Source: Mytilinidion resinicola (taxonomy: Eukaryota; Ascomycota; Dothideomycetes; Mytilinidiales; Mytilinidiaceae). From it: a stretch of DNA of 64,000 nt. The DNA lies in NCBI RefSeq assembly GCF_010093595.1, contig NW_022985456.1, positions 1-64,000 of the forward strand, given 5' to 3'. Of the stretch, positions 1 to 11,642 are shown one piece after another (position 1 is the first letter of the stretch; each line of letters starts with the position of its first letter). The notes beneath the pieces were generated by a model. That model was given only the letters and a program-made list of their open reading frames with translations. It did no database searches and was not told the origin of the DNA. The position numbers and the translations under genes were made by a program.

Positions 1-96
1 CTAAATATAGGAACCGTGTTCTATATTAAGGTAGCCGACGCTAGCCGTACCACACTCCGTAGGCTAGCTGGCTAGGAATACGTACTCCGTCATAAG

Positions 97-456
97 GTAC
101 CCAAGTATATATCAAAGGACCGATTCCAGCAGCTTGAGCGCTTTATTCGATGCTCTCCTGTGCCTACAGATGACTTCCAGTCGACTTTTGACCGCGTAGA
201 TGAGCTCTCTGAGCATCTAGAGTACGCTGTCGCACGTACTGGCGCCCAGGGCCTCACCTAGCTATCGATGAGACTATTCAGCGCTTTATGGGCAGGGCCA
301 GCGAAATTGTCAATATACCAACGAAACCCACGCCAGAGGGGTTTAAGATCTGGGTTCTAGCTAATTCTGGCTACGTTCTAGATTGGCTATGGCACGCGAA
401 GGGCGACAAAAAAGGGCCCGTGGACCTTGACGAATCATTCCTTGAGTAGGCCTACG
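97..456 (+). pseudogene. piggyBac-type transposase relic
   Basis: Two stretches read as a decayed DDE transposase of the piggyBac (DDE_Tnp_1_7) type. One frame, about 97-256, gives a segment with KYISKDRFQQLERFIR and ends at a TAG. After a frame change near 257 a second frame reads IDETIQRFMGRASE, then PTPEGFKIWVLA and YVLDWLWHAKGDKKGP. The IDE and following F-G-R context matches the region around the first catalytic Asp of fungal piggyBac transposases (family knowledge, recalled). A TAG follows at about 448. No intact frame or terminal repeats were identified, and the element may extend left of the window. Confidence 0.7.
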
Positions 457-988
457 AATAGCTATATACATAGAAATCACAATTCTGAATAGCCTCAGCG
501 GCCTACGCAGCTCTCATCACAGTGCCAAGGATCGGGCGTTCTAATTGGTTGAATCCTTATCGATAACATAGCACACAAAGCAACGTTTAAAGGGAGTTTA
601 AAGGGATAAAGTCCAGCTCGTGGAGGATGCAATTCGGTAGTCCGTGCTCTGGCATGTGCAAGTGATGTCTTAATAGCAGGACTGTCAGTCTTTACTCGTT
701 ACCCGTTTATGTCGTACGTACTCATAGAGATCAGCTCCTTTAGCCCTAGTATGCGCCCTAGTATGCGCCGCGCATTTCTCTTGCCCTGATAATGGCACGC
801 CATTGCTGTCCTGCTGATGCTGGACGATGCGAAGTTGAATACGCTCATAGTTCCTGCTGGCATCCTGTTGACTCGAATACATGAACTGAAAATAAGTAGT
901 ACGACAATCGGAATGACTGTGACACCCAGTTATGGTTATCGTTTACCTCTGCAAGCTCAGACGTGATTTTGAGTGGCTCGCTCCTACG

Positions 989-1036
989 CACGCTACTGCA
1001 CGCTACTGCACGCTACTGCACGCTACTGCACGCTAC
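989..1036. repeat. 10-bp tandem repeat
   Basis: The unit cgctactgca is repeated four times in a row at 991-1030, with a partial copy on each side. It is non-coding and lies between the two transposon fragments. Confidence 0.9.
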
Positions 1037-1116
1037 CAACTGCACTAACCCTAACGCGATCCTGCCAAAATAACTTCTATGGATTATTTACAGAGTTTGC
1101 TATAGGGGAGGGATAA

Positions 1117-1173
1117 ACGCACACCCCCTAATCACTCCACGCACACCCCCTAATCACTCCACGCACACCCCCC
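1117..1173. repeat. 22-bp tandem repeat
   Basis: Two full copies and one partial copy of a 22-bp unit begin with acgcacaccccctaatcac at 1117, 1139 and 1161. They lie just upstream of the FAR1-like fragment and could be subterminal repeats of that element. That link is inference. Confidence 0.85.
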
Positions 1174-1325
1174 TCTCGTCTGATCTTCTGATTGGCTCGG
1201 AGCACTGCTCCGGAGATTCCGATCCGCTCGCTTAGCTTGCTCACTAATTCCAAATGCTCTCTCCAAATGCGGCCTCAATCGCAATTAATTACATCCTCTT
1301 CCTCTCCCTCTACAATACACCCACC

Positions 1326-2017
1326 ATGGCCCTCCAGCCGCCACGGCTGGCGTACTACGCTACAGCAGAGGAAGCGCATATTGCTCTACAAGCGCACGCA
1401 TCAGCGCAGGGCTACGGCCTAGCAAAATACCGTAGTAAACCAGACAGAGTGGACATACGAGCATACCTCCAGGACGCATGCTGACAGCTCCGCCGCCAGC
1501 GCCGCCTATTTCTGTAGTCCCTCGTCCAGCTCCTGTCGCTCGGAATGCCTATCAGTCGACAGCTCTACCGGTTGATCTTTCTCGTATTGATCCAGCCCTT
1601 CTTAGACCTACAGCTGCATCTACGGCAGCATCTACGGCAGCACCTACGGCAGCACCTACGGCAGCACCTATAGCAACACATACAGCAGCGCATACAGCAG
1701 CGCATACAGCAGCGCATACAGCAGCGCATACAGCAGCGCATACAGCAGCGCATACAGCAGCGCATACAGCAGCGCATACAGCAGCGCATACAGCAGCGCA
1801 TACAGCAACACCTACGGCTGCACCTGCAGCTAAGAAGCGCGGCCGGCCACCTGGTGCAAAGGATAAGGTACCATGGAAAAAGGCACGAGCTCAGAGGCAA
1901 GATAGCGCTCAGTCTCAACCTCAAGTGGAACAAGAGGATGGCCGTGCAGACATCCTACGACAGATTGAAGCTCTACAAGCACGTCTAATAAGGTCTCATC
2001 GCTGTAGGCACTGCTGA
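1326..2017 (+). pseudogene. MULE/FAR1-like transposase derivative, internally deleted
   Basis: A first frame (ATG 1326, stop 1482-1484) contains TAEEAHIALQAHASAQGYGL then KYRSKPDRV. This resembles the N-terminal FAR1-type DNA-binding region of fungal Mutator-like transposases. A second frame (1478-2017) overlaps its stop as ATGCTGA. It carries ten HTAA repeats, an AT-hook-like KRGRPPGAKDK and a short helical tail, similar to the C-terminal end of such proteins. The catalytic middle is absent, so this is best read as an internal-deletion derivative. Fragments in the same style continue to about 2200 with stops. It could instead be an unrelated low-complexity protein. Confidence 0.5.
1680..1806. 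repeat. 12-bp in-frame minisatellite
   Basis: About ten copies of catacagcagcg lie in the coding frame of the FAR1-like fragment and encode His-Thr-Ala-Ala repeats. Flanking codons (PTAA, STAA) look like diverged copies of the same unit. Confidence 0.9.
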
Positions 2018-2200
2018 GTTATCAAGCCGGCCGGAGAGCCGTAGGAACGTTCTGGGGCCTGCAGAGTATCAATATGAGAGGGAGGTTGAGGCGTATGTGG
2101 ATTAGTATGAGGAGTAGGTGCAGGCGGCAATGCTAGGGGGCCAGGCTCGATGCAGAGGAGCCATGATAAGGTGAGGTTTTGGCGGGTTTGGCATGCTTAT

Positions 2201-5200
2201 AATCATGTGAGCCAGAGCTGGGATGCGAGACCTTCAACCGCGGTTCATTCTCGGAGTCATCATAGAACAGTTCCGTGGATCCAAATATTTAGCCCGCACA
2301 TTTCGTATAAATAAAATAATATTTTCTCATTCTTCCTATCTTCCTCTTCTCTTCAAAGCGCAACTTCCAGTCAAAATATCGCATCAGTCACCCCTTTCTC
2401 CTTCCACAGCTGATGCAACATCGGAGTCACTCAGTATACAGCAGGATGATGATGAAAAAAAATGATTCTGCGTCTGCGCTTTGCAATGAACTGCCTTCCC
2501 CCAATTTGACTTTCCCGAACGCATCTGGACTTTGCTGACCTTCATCTGCAGGCTTCCATCCTTCGAAAGACCTTATCTCCGCCAATCCTCCCGCGGCATG
2601 ACGAGAACACCGAACGGCGCGATCGAAACCGAGCTGTACGGCTCTCGAATCTCCGTCCCATGGCGGAAGTTTGACAGAGGCAATAAGCTGCAACGCGCGG
2701 AGAAGTCAGCGAGATCGTCCGAAATCACAAGCTGACGACCTGATCAAGACGTAATAGAGGAACGAGAGGACTCTGAGCTCTCCACGAAGATCTATCTAAG
2801 AGGACGGAAGGGAAGCAACGGCGGCATAATCGCGATGCCTGGCGCGCAGTCCATAAGTTTGAGTCTGAGGTCGCTCGTCCGTTGAGGGTGTATCGAAAGT
2901 TGTACTGCAACCGCACCAAATTAAGCAACGACGCTATCGCTTGCTTCAAGTAGTCGAAGGACGCCGGGCGGTGGCAGCTGAGCTTGATTGAGAGACCTGA
3001 GAGAAGGTGCATCAGCATGTGTGTCAAGAGGGATAAAGTTGTCCGGAATACGTACCGAGTCGATGTGGGTACATATTGGCCTCTTACATTGTGGTGACAG
3101 GGCTAAGCTCGGTGCTGAAAAGAAGACGCTGTAGTGACTGTCGTGCTTCCACGGGATGGTCCAAGGACACGCATACGTTCCGAACTCATTACGCTTTGGC
3201 TGATCGACTCGCGATGATGTTTCGCAGTTCGTGAGGCTTTGGCTGATCGAATCGCGGTGAGGGTACTGAGCTCGTCGAGAAAAGGCCTCGAAGTGGGTAA
3301 TCGGACCTAGCACGCATTGCGTGTGAAAGCACGACACATCAGCCTGCCGAGTCGGTCATCTCTTACCTCGCATGTCCCCTTCTTAGGACCCTTACAGGCA
3401 CGGGATCAAGCCCGAAGGGAAACCGTTCTAGAGGAAGGGAATTTTGCTCTGCGCGGGCCTAGTACCCACACAGACATGGAGGGAAGTCTGGTGGAGTACG
3501 CGTTGCCGCGTTGGAGAGAGAAGTAGACCGAACTTGCAATGATGAAAGCGCCAATAGGCCGAAGCTGAGCTTGGTCGAGCAGACACACTCGTCGAATCTA
3601 ACACGTCAAAGCGTGGTTGAGGACGACAAGTTAGCAAACTTGCATGTATCAATCGAAACCACACGTGGGCTCTTCCTCAAAGCGGCATGGGCAAGGAGTA
3701 TGACTGACCTTGCAATCAAGCCAACGCCATCGAAGGCTGGAGCTGAGAATGGTGTATGTGAGTGCTGAGCTGGTATTGGTTGTATGAAAGCTGATGGTGC
3801 TGTGGCTTGGTGATAATAGGAGGGGACGTCCATAGAGAGTATGAAGACATGTTGCTGGATTGGAGGTCGATTGATGATCGAGTAGACTGAACGTCGAATG
3901 GGGACTGAACATATGGGGAACATGGAGAACGCTGTCGATGTTGCTCTGAATGACATCGGTTAGCAAGACTGAAGTGGCTAAGTACCGGAGGGGATGACTT
4001 ACAGGTCGATGGGAGAAGCCAAACGGTGGAGCTCCAGATAATGTCAGGATGTGAGTAGATCGAGGTGATCATGAAGAAGAAGAAGCGAGAAGCTGTTGAA
4101 GGATGATGCTGTTGAAGGGCGAAGGGTGGATGTTGGAATTGTCTCGATGAGATGTGATGAAAAGAAGAGAAGAAGGGCGGAGGGAAAGTTGTTTATATCC
4201 TAGGAGATTTGGGCAGATAAGCATCGTTGCTAGAGTAAAGAAGGAGGTGAGTATCGCATGATGCTTCCACAAATTAGAATCGTTACTGCTTTTTGTCGCG
4301 GGCGAGTGCTGTATGAAACCGCTTGCGGCTCCTGAATTCCATACAATCATTGCTTGAACAGCAGGCGGCACTACTGATGTTGATGCTAGGGTGGTAATAG
4401 TGTGCGGCAAGAAAGCAGAGGTAGCTTAATTGCGAAGCAGCAGATGGTCAGATAGAAGGCGTCGGGCGTGGACTTCCCCTTGTTAAGAGATAGGAGCGCT
4501 ACTGATATTACTGGCAGAGAAAGAAGAGCATAGGATTGGATGGCCAGAACTTCTCAGACGCAAAGTAGCAGATGGTCAAACGGAAGGTAGCAGTTAGGAG
4601 GGAAAGGAGCACTCTATTTTTTAAGGGAGTCAAGTTCATCGACTTGGGTTAGGGCAAGTCACGATGTTTACCGCCTGGCTCGAAATAGTCCAATACGCAG
4701 TGAGAGCTTCCAAGGTACATTTATCCCGCACCTTTAGAAGACGAGAGATTTAGAAGTTTCTAAAATCGGGTCTGTTGAATCACTTGCACGACGTTGATGC
4801 GGGACGTCACGAAAGATAAGGGGACTCGTAAAATTTACTATAGAAGTAGCAGCTATGATACATTCCTTAGGCTCATTCTGCATACAGGAAGAACGACCTT
4901 GATCCAAATTTGTAGATTTTCGATCTACAGGGAGACTCTATATTGTTGTTCTGGGTTTCCTTTGAAGACTGCAAAATGCAACATTCAGATTTCCATATGG
5001 GTCGCCTTCTGAAAACCTCCTAACAATTTCCAACCATGCCCGCTAGCCGTAGTGTAAGGAAACCATATCTATGCCTCGAAAATGAACTCTTCCAGCCTCT
5101 AAATAGTAAGAATCTTGCTTCCCACGCCACCCGAGAATCTTCTTGGGTAGATGTCTTTGAATCATATTAAAAGTAATTCATATCTTACCCCGCCCTAGTC

Positions 5201-5404
5201 TTTTGAAGTGCTGTGAATATTGCTTGATTGAACATTAAGATGATACTATCGTAGCCATTTCGCATATATCTCTTCCTGCGCGAACATCATAGTCCCCAAT
5301 CATCCATCATCAGCTCTGATATATCAACCATTAAACACTACCGTGTCCACCACTCTCCCTCTCATCTCAACCCCCTTTTTCAAACCTTCCTCAAATGCCC
5401 CAAC
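2201..5404. other. 3.2-kb gene-poor stretch
   Basis: No reading frame here shows a recognisable domain or a convincing splice model. Many short overlapping frames occur on both strands between 2.5 and 4.4 kb. A local imperfect duplication of gctttggctgatcga lies at about 3194-3256. The stretch separates transposon debris from the conserved block. Confidence 0.6.
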
Positions 5405-5999
5405 TCACTGCGCTCCCCGAACTCGCCACCTATGTACTGTCAAACCTGCAAACACCATATAAGCGACATAACCCCCCAAACCCACCAACCCTCCCCCCAC
5501 CATCGTCCAATTCAGCCCCTTCCGCACCACCGCGACCTCATTCTCAACTCCCCATGACCAAATCATCGCAAACGTAACCTGCCACATCCACACCCCCAGT
5601 GCCGTAGTCGCGAACACGAGCGCGGCCACAAGGTGCAGCGCGTGACGGACTAACAGCGGAGGGAGAGCGAGTAGCCGGTGTGCGCAGTGTGGTGTGCGGC
5701 CCAGCATTTGGCATAGCGGGAGTTGGCGACGTCTAGTCGGCCCACTCGGGCGATGGCGAGGAGCTAGAGGAGGGTGAGGGTTATGGATGTGAGGATGCGG
5801 GGGCCATGCCGGCGGGGGTCGGTGGTGTGGATGAGGGAGATGAGAAGGGGCGTTTTGGTTGTAGAAAGGGCAAAGGATAGAGAGGAAAAGGGCTGAAGGG
5901 AGTTGGTAGTTTCCAGTGCTGAATGCGAGGTTGTGGTGTTGATGACTGTGGAATTGGAGATGGTTTAGACAGTGAAAGAAGACGGAAAGTGAATATCAT
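5405..5999 (-). pseudogene. possible decayed membrane-protein gene
   Basis: The minus strand at 5405-5707 is open and encodes two hydrophobic stretches (HLVAALVFATTALGVWMW and GGGLVGLGGYVAYMVF), typical of membrane helices. Just upstream, in another frame, the strand reads RRHGPRILTSITLTLL, a TAG, then LLAIARVGRLDVANSRYAKC and another TAG. This looks like one coding sequence split by a frame change and stops. The family was not recognised. It may also be a chance GC-rich frame. Confidence 0.3.
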
Positions 6000-7239
6000 G
6001 ACACAGACTCAAGGTGTTTGCATCGTGAGTTCCTGTCCTCTAATAGCGAAGTGTGAGACTGCGTTATTCATATACCTACTCCATCATTGCCCATGAACCA
6101 GCAGCACGGGACCGCCTCGTACACCTCCTTAGAAAACAGCCTACGCACCAGGTCCTCTAAGCCGTAGCCGATTCGCTCTCAAGAGATGATCCTAGGCCTC
6201 AGATTTACACGCTAGTTGACGTCGTAATTGCCATGGCCAAGAGAGACTGGAGAAAGGCTGGATTTCTTGATCGGACAGCACTGCCTCCACGCCTAGAGTT
6301 TTGCCACATCCGGCGACGGGGCAATCCCTTCGTTCGAGGGTTCAGTTGACACAATTTGGCGACTACATATCTTGTTCGTAATCTGATGTCTGATGCATGG
6401 CGATCTGGGTGCCGAATTGATGCATCTGGTTGATGAAGGATGGTGATGCTGAACCAGGTTCTACGCGAGGACTCAGCATCTTTTGGTGTGTACCCTTTTA
6501 AGATGGGTGGCTGTATTGTCTTTCCAAGCGAGGACTAAGGCTCAAATTCAGCGGGCTTGCAGGAGTCCTATTCTTCGTTTCTTGCCAAGAGGTGAGGTTG
6601 ATCGCGTCGAAGGTTATCGTGCTGTGATTGGCTGCCCACTTAACCGAAACCACCGTTCACTCTCCGCCATTCGAAGGGTGCGTAGTAGGTATGCTGCCTG
6701 TTCATAGCAGTGCAAGAGCTAGTAAGTGAGTAAATGTAAGACCGCGTAACACTTTCCAGACACAATCTCACATCATAGATCACGAAGCGAACCATCAGTG
6801 AGAGTGTGAAGCGACATTGTTCTCAAACTACAAGTCCACTCCATCGCCATCCCCTCATCCCCTGTCTCCTCATTCCCAGAGTAGTCATTTCTCCATCCTT
6901 ACAGTAGTAGTAGCCCAACCGAAGCCCCATGTCCGCTATACTCAGACACCCACCAAAAATATATAATACACAAGAGGGGGGAAGTCAAGTAAAGCTGTAC
7001 TCATTGAACGCCGTACCTTCGCAAGTTGAGTTTGCGTTCCCAAAGCAGCACCATATAAAAACAGGTCTCTACGTGAGACGGTGGTAAAAACAGAGTAGAA
7101 GGGTGAGGGCCGGACTTTTTCGAGATGCGCCATGGAATATGCCAGAAGTTTGCGATATGAGTGATCCGAGGTGGGTCGACGAGTTGTAGAATTTGTGGGA
7201 TATCGTTGACGGAGTAAAAAAACATGCGAGTAGATGAAA
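6000..7239. other. intergenic, TIM44 3' side
   Basis: No supported gene. Short frames overlap without domains. The last few hundred bases should hold the 3' untranslated region of the TIM44 gene. Confidence 0.5.
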
Positions 7240-8987
7240 TCATATGTAGTCCCTCGCGCTCTTCTGCAACTCAATCAACCGCCAGCCCCTCGTCTCGGGG
7301 TTGTTAACGTCTTCCGGAATGCGTGTGACGCCAATAGCGTAGGTGACCTGCTGGACTTTATCGTCCATACCAGCAGCTAGTTGATTCGTCTTCGCGTTCT
7401 TGTAGACGTGGGTCTCTTGCGTCCGGCAAGTGATGATGAACACTGGGATTTCGCCCGGCTCTAGTATCCGCGCAGAGAGGATATCAACGTTCCGGATATC
7501 TAAGATTCGACCGTCTGACTTCAATCCTGCTGTTGTGTATTGTTGCATTAGCGCTGCGTAGACCTGGTATTGCGCAGCTGATAGCCAGAGCTTGAGTGTC
7601 TCGACGTCGCCTTTGACGTAGGCGTCAAGGACCTCCGGTAGGATGTACTCGCGCATTTCCGTCAAGAAGGGCTCGAGCTGGAAATTAGGGTCCATTTCTC
7701 TGAATTTCTTGATGACCAAAGCAGTCTCGTTTTCAGCGAAGAAGCCAGTGAAGCGATCTGATATGCTTCTAGCTGTTGAGATGAGGGGGTTGTCCGACTC
7801 GTTGTAGGCCGATTTGAGGGAGAAGACTGATTGCATGAGGCGGGAGGAGTCGCGGAAGTCGCGCCAGATTTCCTTGTATTTGGCGTCCTTATGTAGTGTT
7901 ACGTTTGTGCCCGCACTGTAGCAATGTTAGTCTAAGTCAACATAAATTATGGACGTATCAAATTTGAGGCATACTTTGGATCTTCCTCCATCGGCCCAGT
8001 GGACTTTCCACCCGACCTTTTAAGCTCATTGAGCTCCCTCAGCTCTCTCCTTTTCCGCCGTTCCTCCTTTTCTGTCCATCCACCATATCTTGATGAGCTA
8101 CCATCATCTATGGTCTCCTTCACGCTCTTGAATGCCTTGGAGTCTCGGATCGGCTTCGTGGCCACTGCAACACCTTGACCGGTCACATTGGCAACCTTCC
8201 GCACAGCCTTCACAGGGAGGGTATCCCACGTCCATGCCGCACTAGTCCCAATAACCTTCCCTGTGGTCTTCAACGCCTCGGCAGTCTTGGTGGATGCGGT
8301 GTCGGTAATCGTATTATATGTTGACTTCGCTTTCTGAACCTGCGGATTTTGCGTGAAATCATTGACACCAGCAGAGAGCGCCTTGGTAGACTCATTCCAC
8401 TCCTTGGACGCCCTGAATTCCGTTTTCAAGGTCTCGGTGAAGACTTGCCAGGGGGTCTTGTCGCCGTGCGGAGGTGGTGGCGGCGGCTCTTCCTTGGCTT
8501 TTTTCTCTTCCTCGCCTTCCTTCTTCTCCCCGGATGACTCCTCTTCTCCAGCCTTCTTGTCCGCTTCGCCCTCTTTGCCTTGCTGTCCGGTTGCCTTTTC
8601 CCCGGCCTTGGCCGCCTCTTCAACCGGCGGCGGCTGGGATCCAGACTCGGGATCTAAGGGCTTGGCTTTTACATCGTCTGTCTGCTTCTGGGCTTCTTGT
8701 TGTAACGAGGAGCGGACGGAGAAGTGGCGAGCGTATAACGTGGTAGATCGGGCGAGGATAGTGTGCGGTAGGAACTCACTCCGGAGGAGAATGAAAGGTG
8801 ATGATGGGATAGACGGGGTAACTAGCGACTGTTGCCGTGTCGCATATCTCGGAGCCGATACTGGAGACGTCGATATCCGTCGATATGCAGCAGTTCGGCC
8901 ATGTATGGAGCTGGGAGACGAGGCGAATGGGAGGGCGGAAGGGAGTCGCGCGCGCGCGGAGAAGGCGCTGGCGGTCAGCACTCTCAT
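7240..8987 (-). CDS. tim44: TIM44, inner-membrane import translocase subunit
   Basis: This is the peripheral matrix-side subunit of the TIM23 complex, which docks mtHsp70 (PAM motor) at the import channel. Exons are 8987-7975 and 7915-7240, with a 59-bp GT-AG intron; the spliced frame gives 562 aa. The N-terminus is rich in Arg, Ser and Ala with almost no acidic residues to about residue 70, a matrix presequence. A Lys/Glu/Pro-rich linker follows, then the conserved helical segment with TPWQVFTETLKTEFRASKEW. The C-terminal Tim44 domain contains FREMDPNFQLEPFLTEMREY and ends GWRLIELQKSARDYI. It is divergent from the uS11m gene. Identification is firm. Confidence 0.95.
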
Positions 8988-9249
8988 GCTGGTATGCTTG
9001 TATTAGAATTCGGGAGAGAGAGAGAGCAGCGGGATAGTCTCGCCCAGAGAGATGAGGAGCGTGAAGTCAGCGGGTGGGTCGTGATGGAGGTCTGGAGCAA
9101 GCCGAGATGTTTTTTCTGATGCCGACGCCCGGCCCGACTCCCGATTCTCGACGGCAGAACTCAGAACTCAACTTCACGACCCTATCATCAAAGCATCGCG
9201 ACTCCAATTCCCGAAGCAATTGGGCCTGTCCCTCCCCCACTTAGGCACC
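8988..9249. promoter_or_regulatory. bidirectional promoter, tim44 / uS11m
   Basis: 262 bp separate the start codons of two divergent nuclear genes for mitochondrial proteins. The interval contains a (GA)n run at about 9013-9027. A shared promoter is inferred from the spacing; no specific site is claimed. Confidence 0.5.
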
Positions 9250-9918
9250 ATGAGCAAGCCCTTCGCCGCGCGGCTGCTCCAGCCCCTCTCTTCCACCGTC
9301 TGCTCCTCCTGCCGCACCACCCTCACCCGCCAACCGCTCCTCTCCACCCGCCCCTTCAGCAGCACGCCCGCCGTCCTCGCACGCGACTTCCAAGACCCGC
9401 TCGCCAGCCTCTCCAAACTCGCCTCCCTCTCCACCGCCATGGAAGACTTCAAAAAGCCCTTGTCGGGCTTCGAGAGCCTCATCGACCCGCGCCACGCCCA
9501 GGACGACGGCCTCGACGACATCAATGCGTCGCTTCAAAAGGAGATCCCCATGTACCACTTCCACGTCTACGCCACAAAACACAACACGCACATCACGCTG
9601 ACGCGGCCGAACCGCGAGCCCCTCATCTCGGTCAGCTGCGGGAATATCGGGTTCAAGAAGGCGGCGCGGGGGACGTACGATAGCGCGTATCAATTGGCCG
9701 CGTACATGATGAGTCGGATTCAGGATAAGGGGCTGTTGACGGAGATTAGGGATATGGAGGTTATATTTCGGGGGTTTGGGCCGGGGCGGGAGGCGGTTTC
9801 AAAGGTGATTATGAGTAGTGAGGGGAGGAATGTGAGGACTAAGATTAAGAAGCTGACGGATGCGACGAGGTTGAAGTTTGGAGGGTTGAGGAGTCCGAGG
9901 ATGAGGCGGTTGGGTTAA
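9250..9918 (+). CDS. mitochondrial ribosomal protein uS11m
   Basis: This is the small-subunit mitochondrial ribosomal protein of the S11 family (yeast Mrps18). The single exon encodes 222 aa. Start 9250 is preferred to the in-frame ATG at 9220 because MSKPFAARLLQPLSS begins a clean Arg/Ser-rich presequence; the RPFSSTPAV stretch resembles a cleavage region. The S11 fold starts at about residue 100 with MYHFHVYATKHNTHITL, followed by SCGNIGFKKAARGTYDSAYQ and IRDMEVIFRGFGPGREAVSK. The C-terminus LRSPRMRRLG is the usual basic rRNA-binding tail. No introns. Confidence 0.93.
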   Translation: MSKPFAARLLQPLSSTVCSSCRTTLTRQPLLSTRPFSSTPAVLARDFQDPLASLSKLASLSTAMEDFKKPLSGFESLIDPRHAQDDGLDDINASLQKEIPMYHFHVYATKHNTHITLTRPNREPLISVSCGNIGFKKAARGTYDSAYQLAAYMMSRIQDKGLLTEIRDMEVIFRGFGPGREAVSKVIMSSEGRNVRTKIKKLTDATRLKFGGLRSPRMRRLG

Positions 9919-10190
9919 TGTGTGGTGGGTTGGTTTAGAGATGATGCATTTTGGGCGAGCTGTACAATATGAAGCTTCAGACGCGTATTATTACAGGCAT
10001 GTACGATCAAGGACGTTTGACTCTGGTGGAAGCGTTTCGCTGGAATCATCGGTTGTCTGGCTCATGTGAGCTTGGCTACTGTCTGTAGATATATCAAAAC
10101 AAGTTCCCTCTATCCCTCTAACTCCGATTTCTCCAATTTCCTTATATCGTGGCTCCGAACCAGAACTCCGCGCATAAAAGCATACAAGAA

Positions 10191-11144
10191 TCATGTTATC
10201 CGTCTCGGCATTGGTGCTCTTTCTGCAGGCGGCATTTCTCTACCACTGGTATCCTTCACGGACACGAGTCTGGGTGCTTTATTCCTGCTGGTTGCTCTCG
10301 AACCTCCACTACTGCTGTTTGATATCCTGTCCATTTCGCTGTCCCAGTTGTCCTGGTCATCCAATGAAGGACGATTCCGCCGGCTTCGGTCAGCCCGTAG
10401 CATTAATGTCGTTTCGTCATCGTCATCGTCCTCGTCAAGCAACTCTCCATCTGCCGTGTCGTGATCAGGGGGAGCTATCCATTCCCGTGGTACTACGCAT
10501 GGTAGAGCAACACCGATGCTTGCAGCGCGGTTGAGCCAGGCGGGTGCGGGACGAGATGTGAGCTTTTCGCAGAGGTATGATGTGAAGTGGTTACAGTTGT
10601 TGGTGAGGAGGTTGTATGAAGTGCCGAGAAACTTTTGGGAAGCCTGGGGCCGTACGATTAGCCAAATCCTCGAAGCTTGAATGGACCTTAAATCACCTCT
10701 CGTATGATTTCGTCAAGCTCCCTGTCGTCTCGATATGATAGTCCTTGCAGTATTTCTATCCTGAAGGTTCCACCTGGTGGTTCTAGTCGAGGTCTAGTGG
10801 AGGTTAGTATCTGGGTAGGACCAGTTATTTGCTCGTATCTTACTGAGTCCAATACACCCCACTGACACCATGCTTATCGTGGCCACCATAGGCGTACTCC
10901 CTATCTCTTATGACAACTCCAGAGTGTAGAAGAGACCCTCCAAGAGCCCATAATACCGAGGATACCTTGCCAGGCTGGAGTACTACGCGTGAGCTTCAGT
11001 CCGCATTTCAGACATCTTTTCAGGTATTCTTACAGGAAGAAGATCATATACGTTGATCTTGATCTCGGTCTTTTGCAGAGACAGAGTAGAGCGGTGCTGC
11101 TGTGAGCTCTTCCGAGCGGGCTTTGGCCGTGTCGAGGACGCCAT
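10191..11144 (-). CDS. PPPDE/DeSI-type putative cysteine peptidase
   Basis: Members of this family are deubiquitinase/deSUMOylase-like thiol peptidases. Exons are 11144-11034, 10974-10844, 10793-10697 and 10643-10191; all junctions keep frame and give 263 aa. Seen: INVYDLLP|PGKVSSVLW, then LLHSGVVIRDREYAYGGHD carrying the predicted catalytic His, then FLGTSYNLLTNNCNHFTSYL carrying the predicted catalytic Cys (TNNCNHF). After the domain, WIAPPDHD leads into an acidic, Ser-rich tail with five Asp in a row. The donor of intron 3 (GTGATT) is non-optimal. Substrate specificity cannot be told from sequence. Confidence 0.85.
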
Positions 11145-11642
11145 GTGTACGTGTTTATCGAGTACGAGTAAAAGGTTGGGGGGTTCGAGCAGTTAAAGAC
11201 AGGTCCAGCCTGTCTTTACGCGAGTGAAGCTCCACAGCAGTAAAGACTAACGGTACAATGAAGAAAGACGAGAAAGAGAAGAGGAGAAGACCAGAAGGTG
11301 CACTTATGAGTCGTGTGTGAGCTCGAGCAGTGACAGAAGCCCGCCCGCACCCTTGGCCCCGCCAAGAGAAGTCTACAGAGAGGTACCGTGGTACCTAGAC
11401 CGGCTGCAAGCCCTGCTCCAACATCCCGCCCACCATCGAAGAGACGACTCACAAGGTCGTCTCCTCCCCACAACTTCACTACGAACGCCCCCCGCGCTCT
11501 CCACCTTACATTCCCTTCTTTGATACCCCATATTTCTCGATCTGCAGCAAGTACTGCAGTCGTCTTCACCCGCTCGACTTTCTCTCCCAAACCCATTTTT
11601 CAGGCCGTCCTAGTTCGCTCCTACGCCAGCCACGGTCGTAAG

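Noticed and set aside
1045..1055. ctaaccctaac, a telomere-like sequence
   Set aside because: Less than two repeat units in unique sequence; not evidence for a telomere.
989..1173. Possible CRISPR-like repeat array
   Set aside because: Direct tandem repeats without spacers, in a eukaryotic genome.
1565..1933. Minus-strand frame with many MRCC repeats
   Set aside because: It is the antisense shadow of the HTAA minisatellite.
8349..9119. Several long plus-strand frames opposite TIM44
   Set aside because: Antisense of a strongly supported conserved gene; Gly/Pro/Ser-rich composition is a shadow effect.
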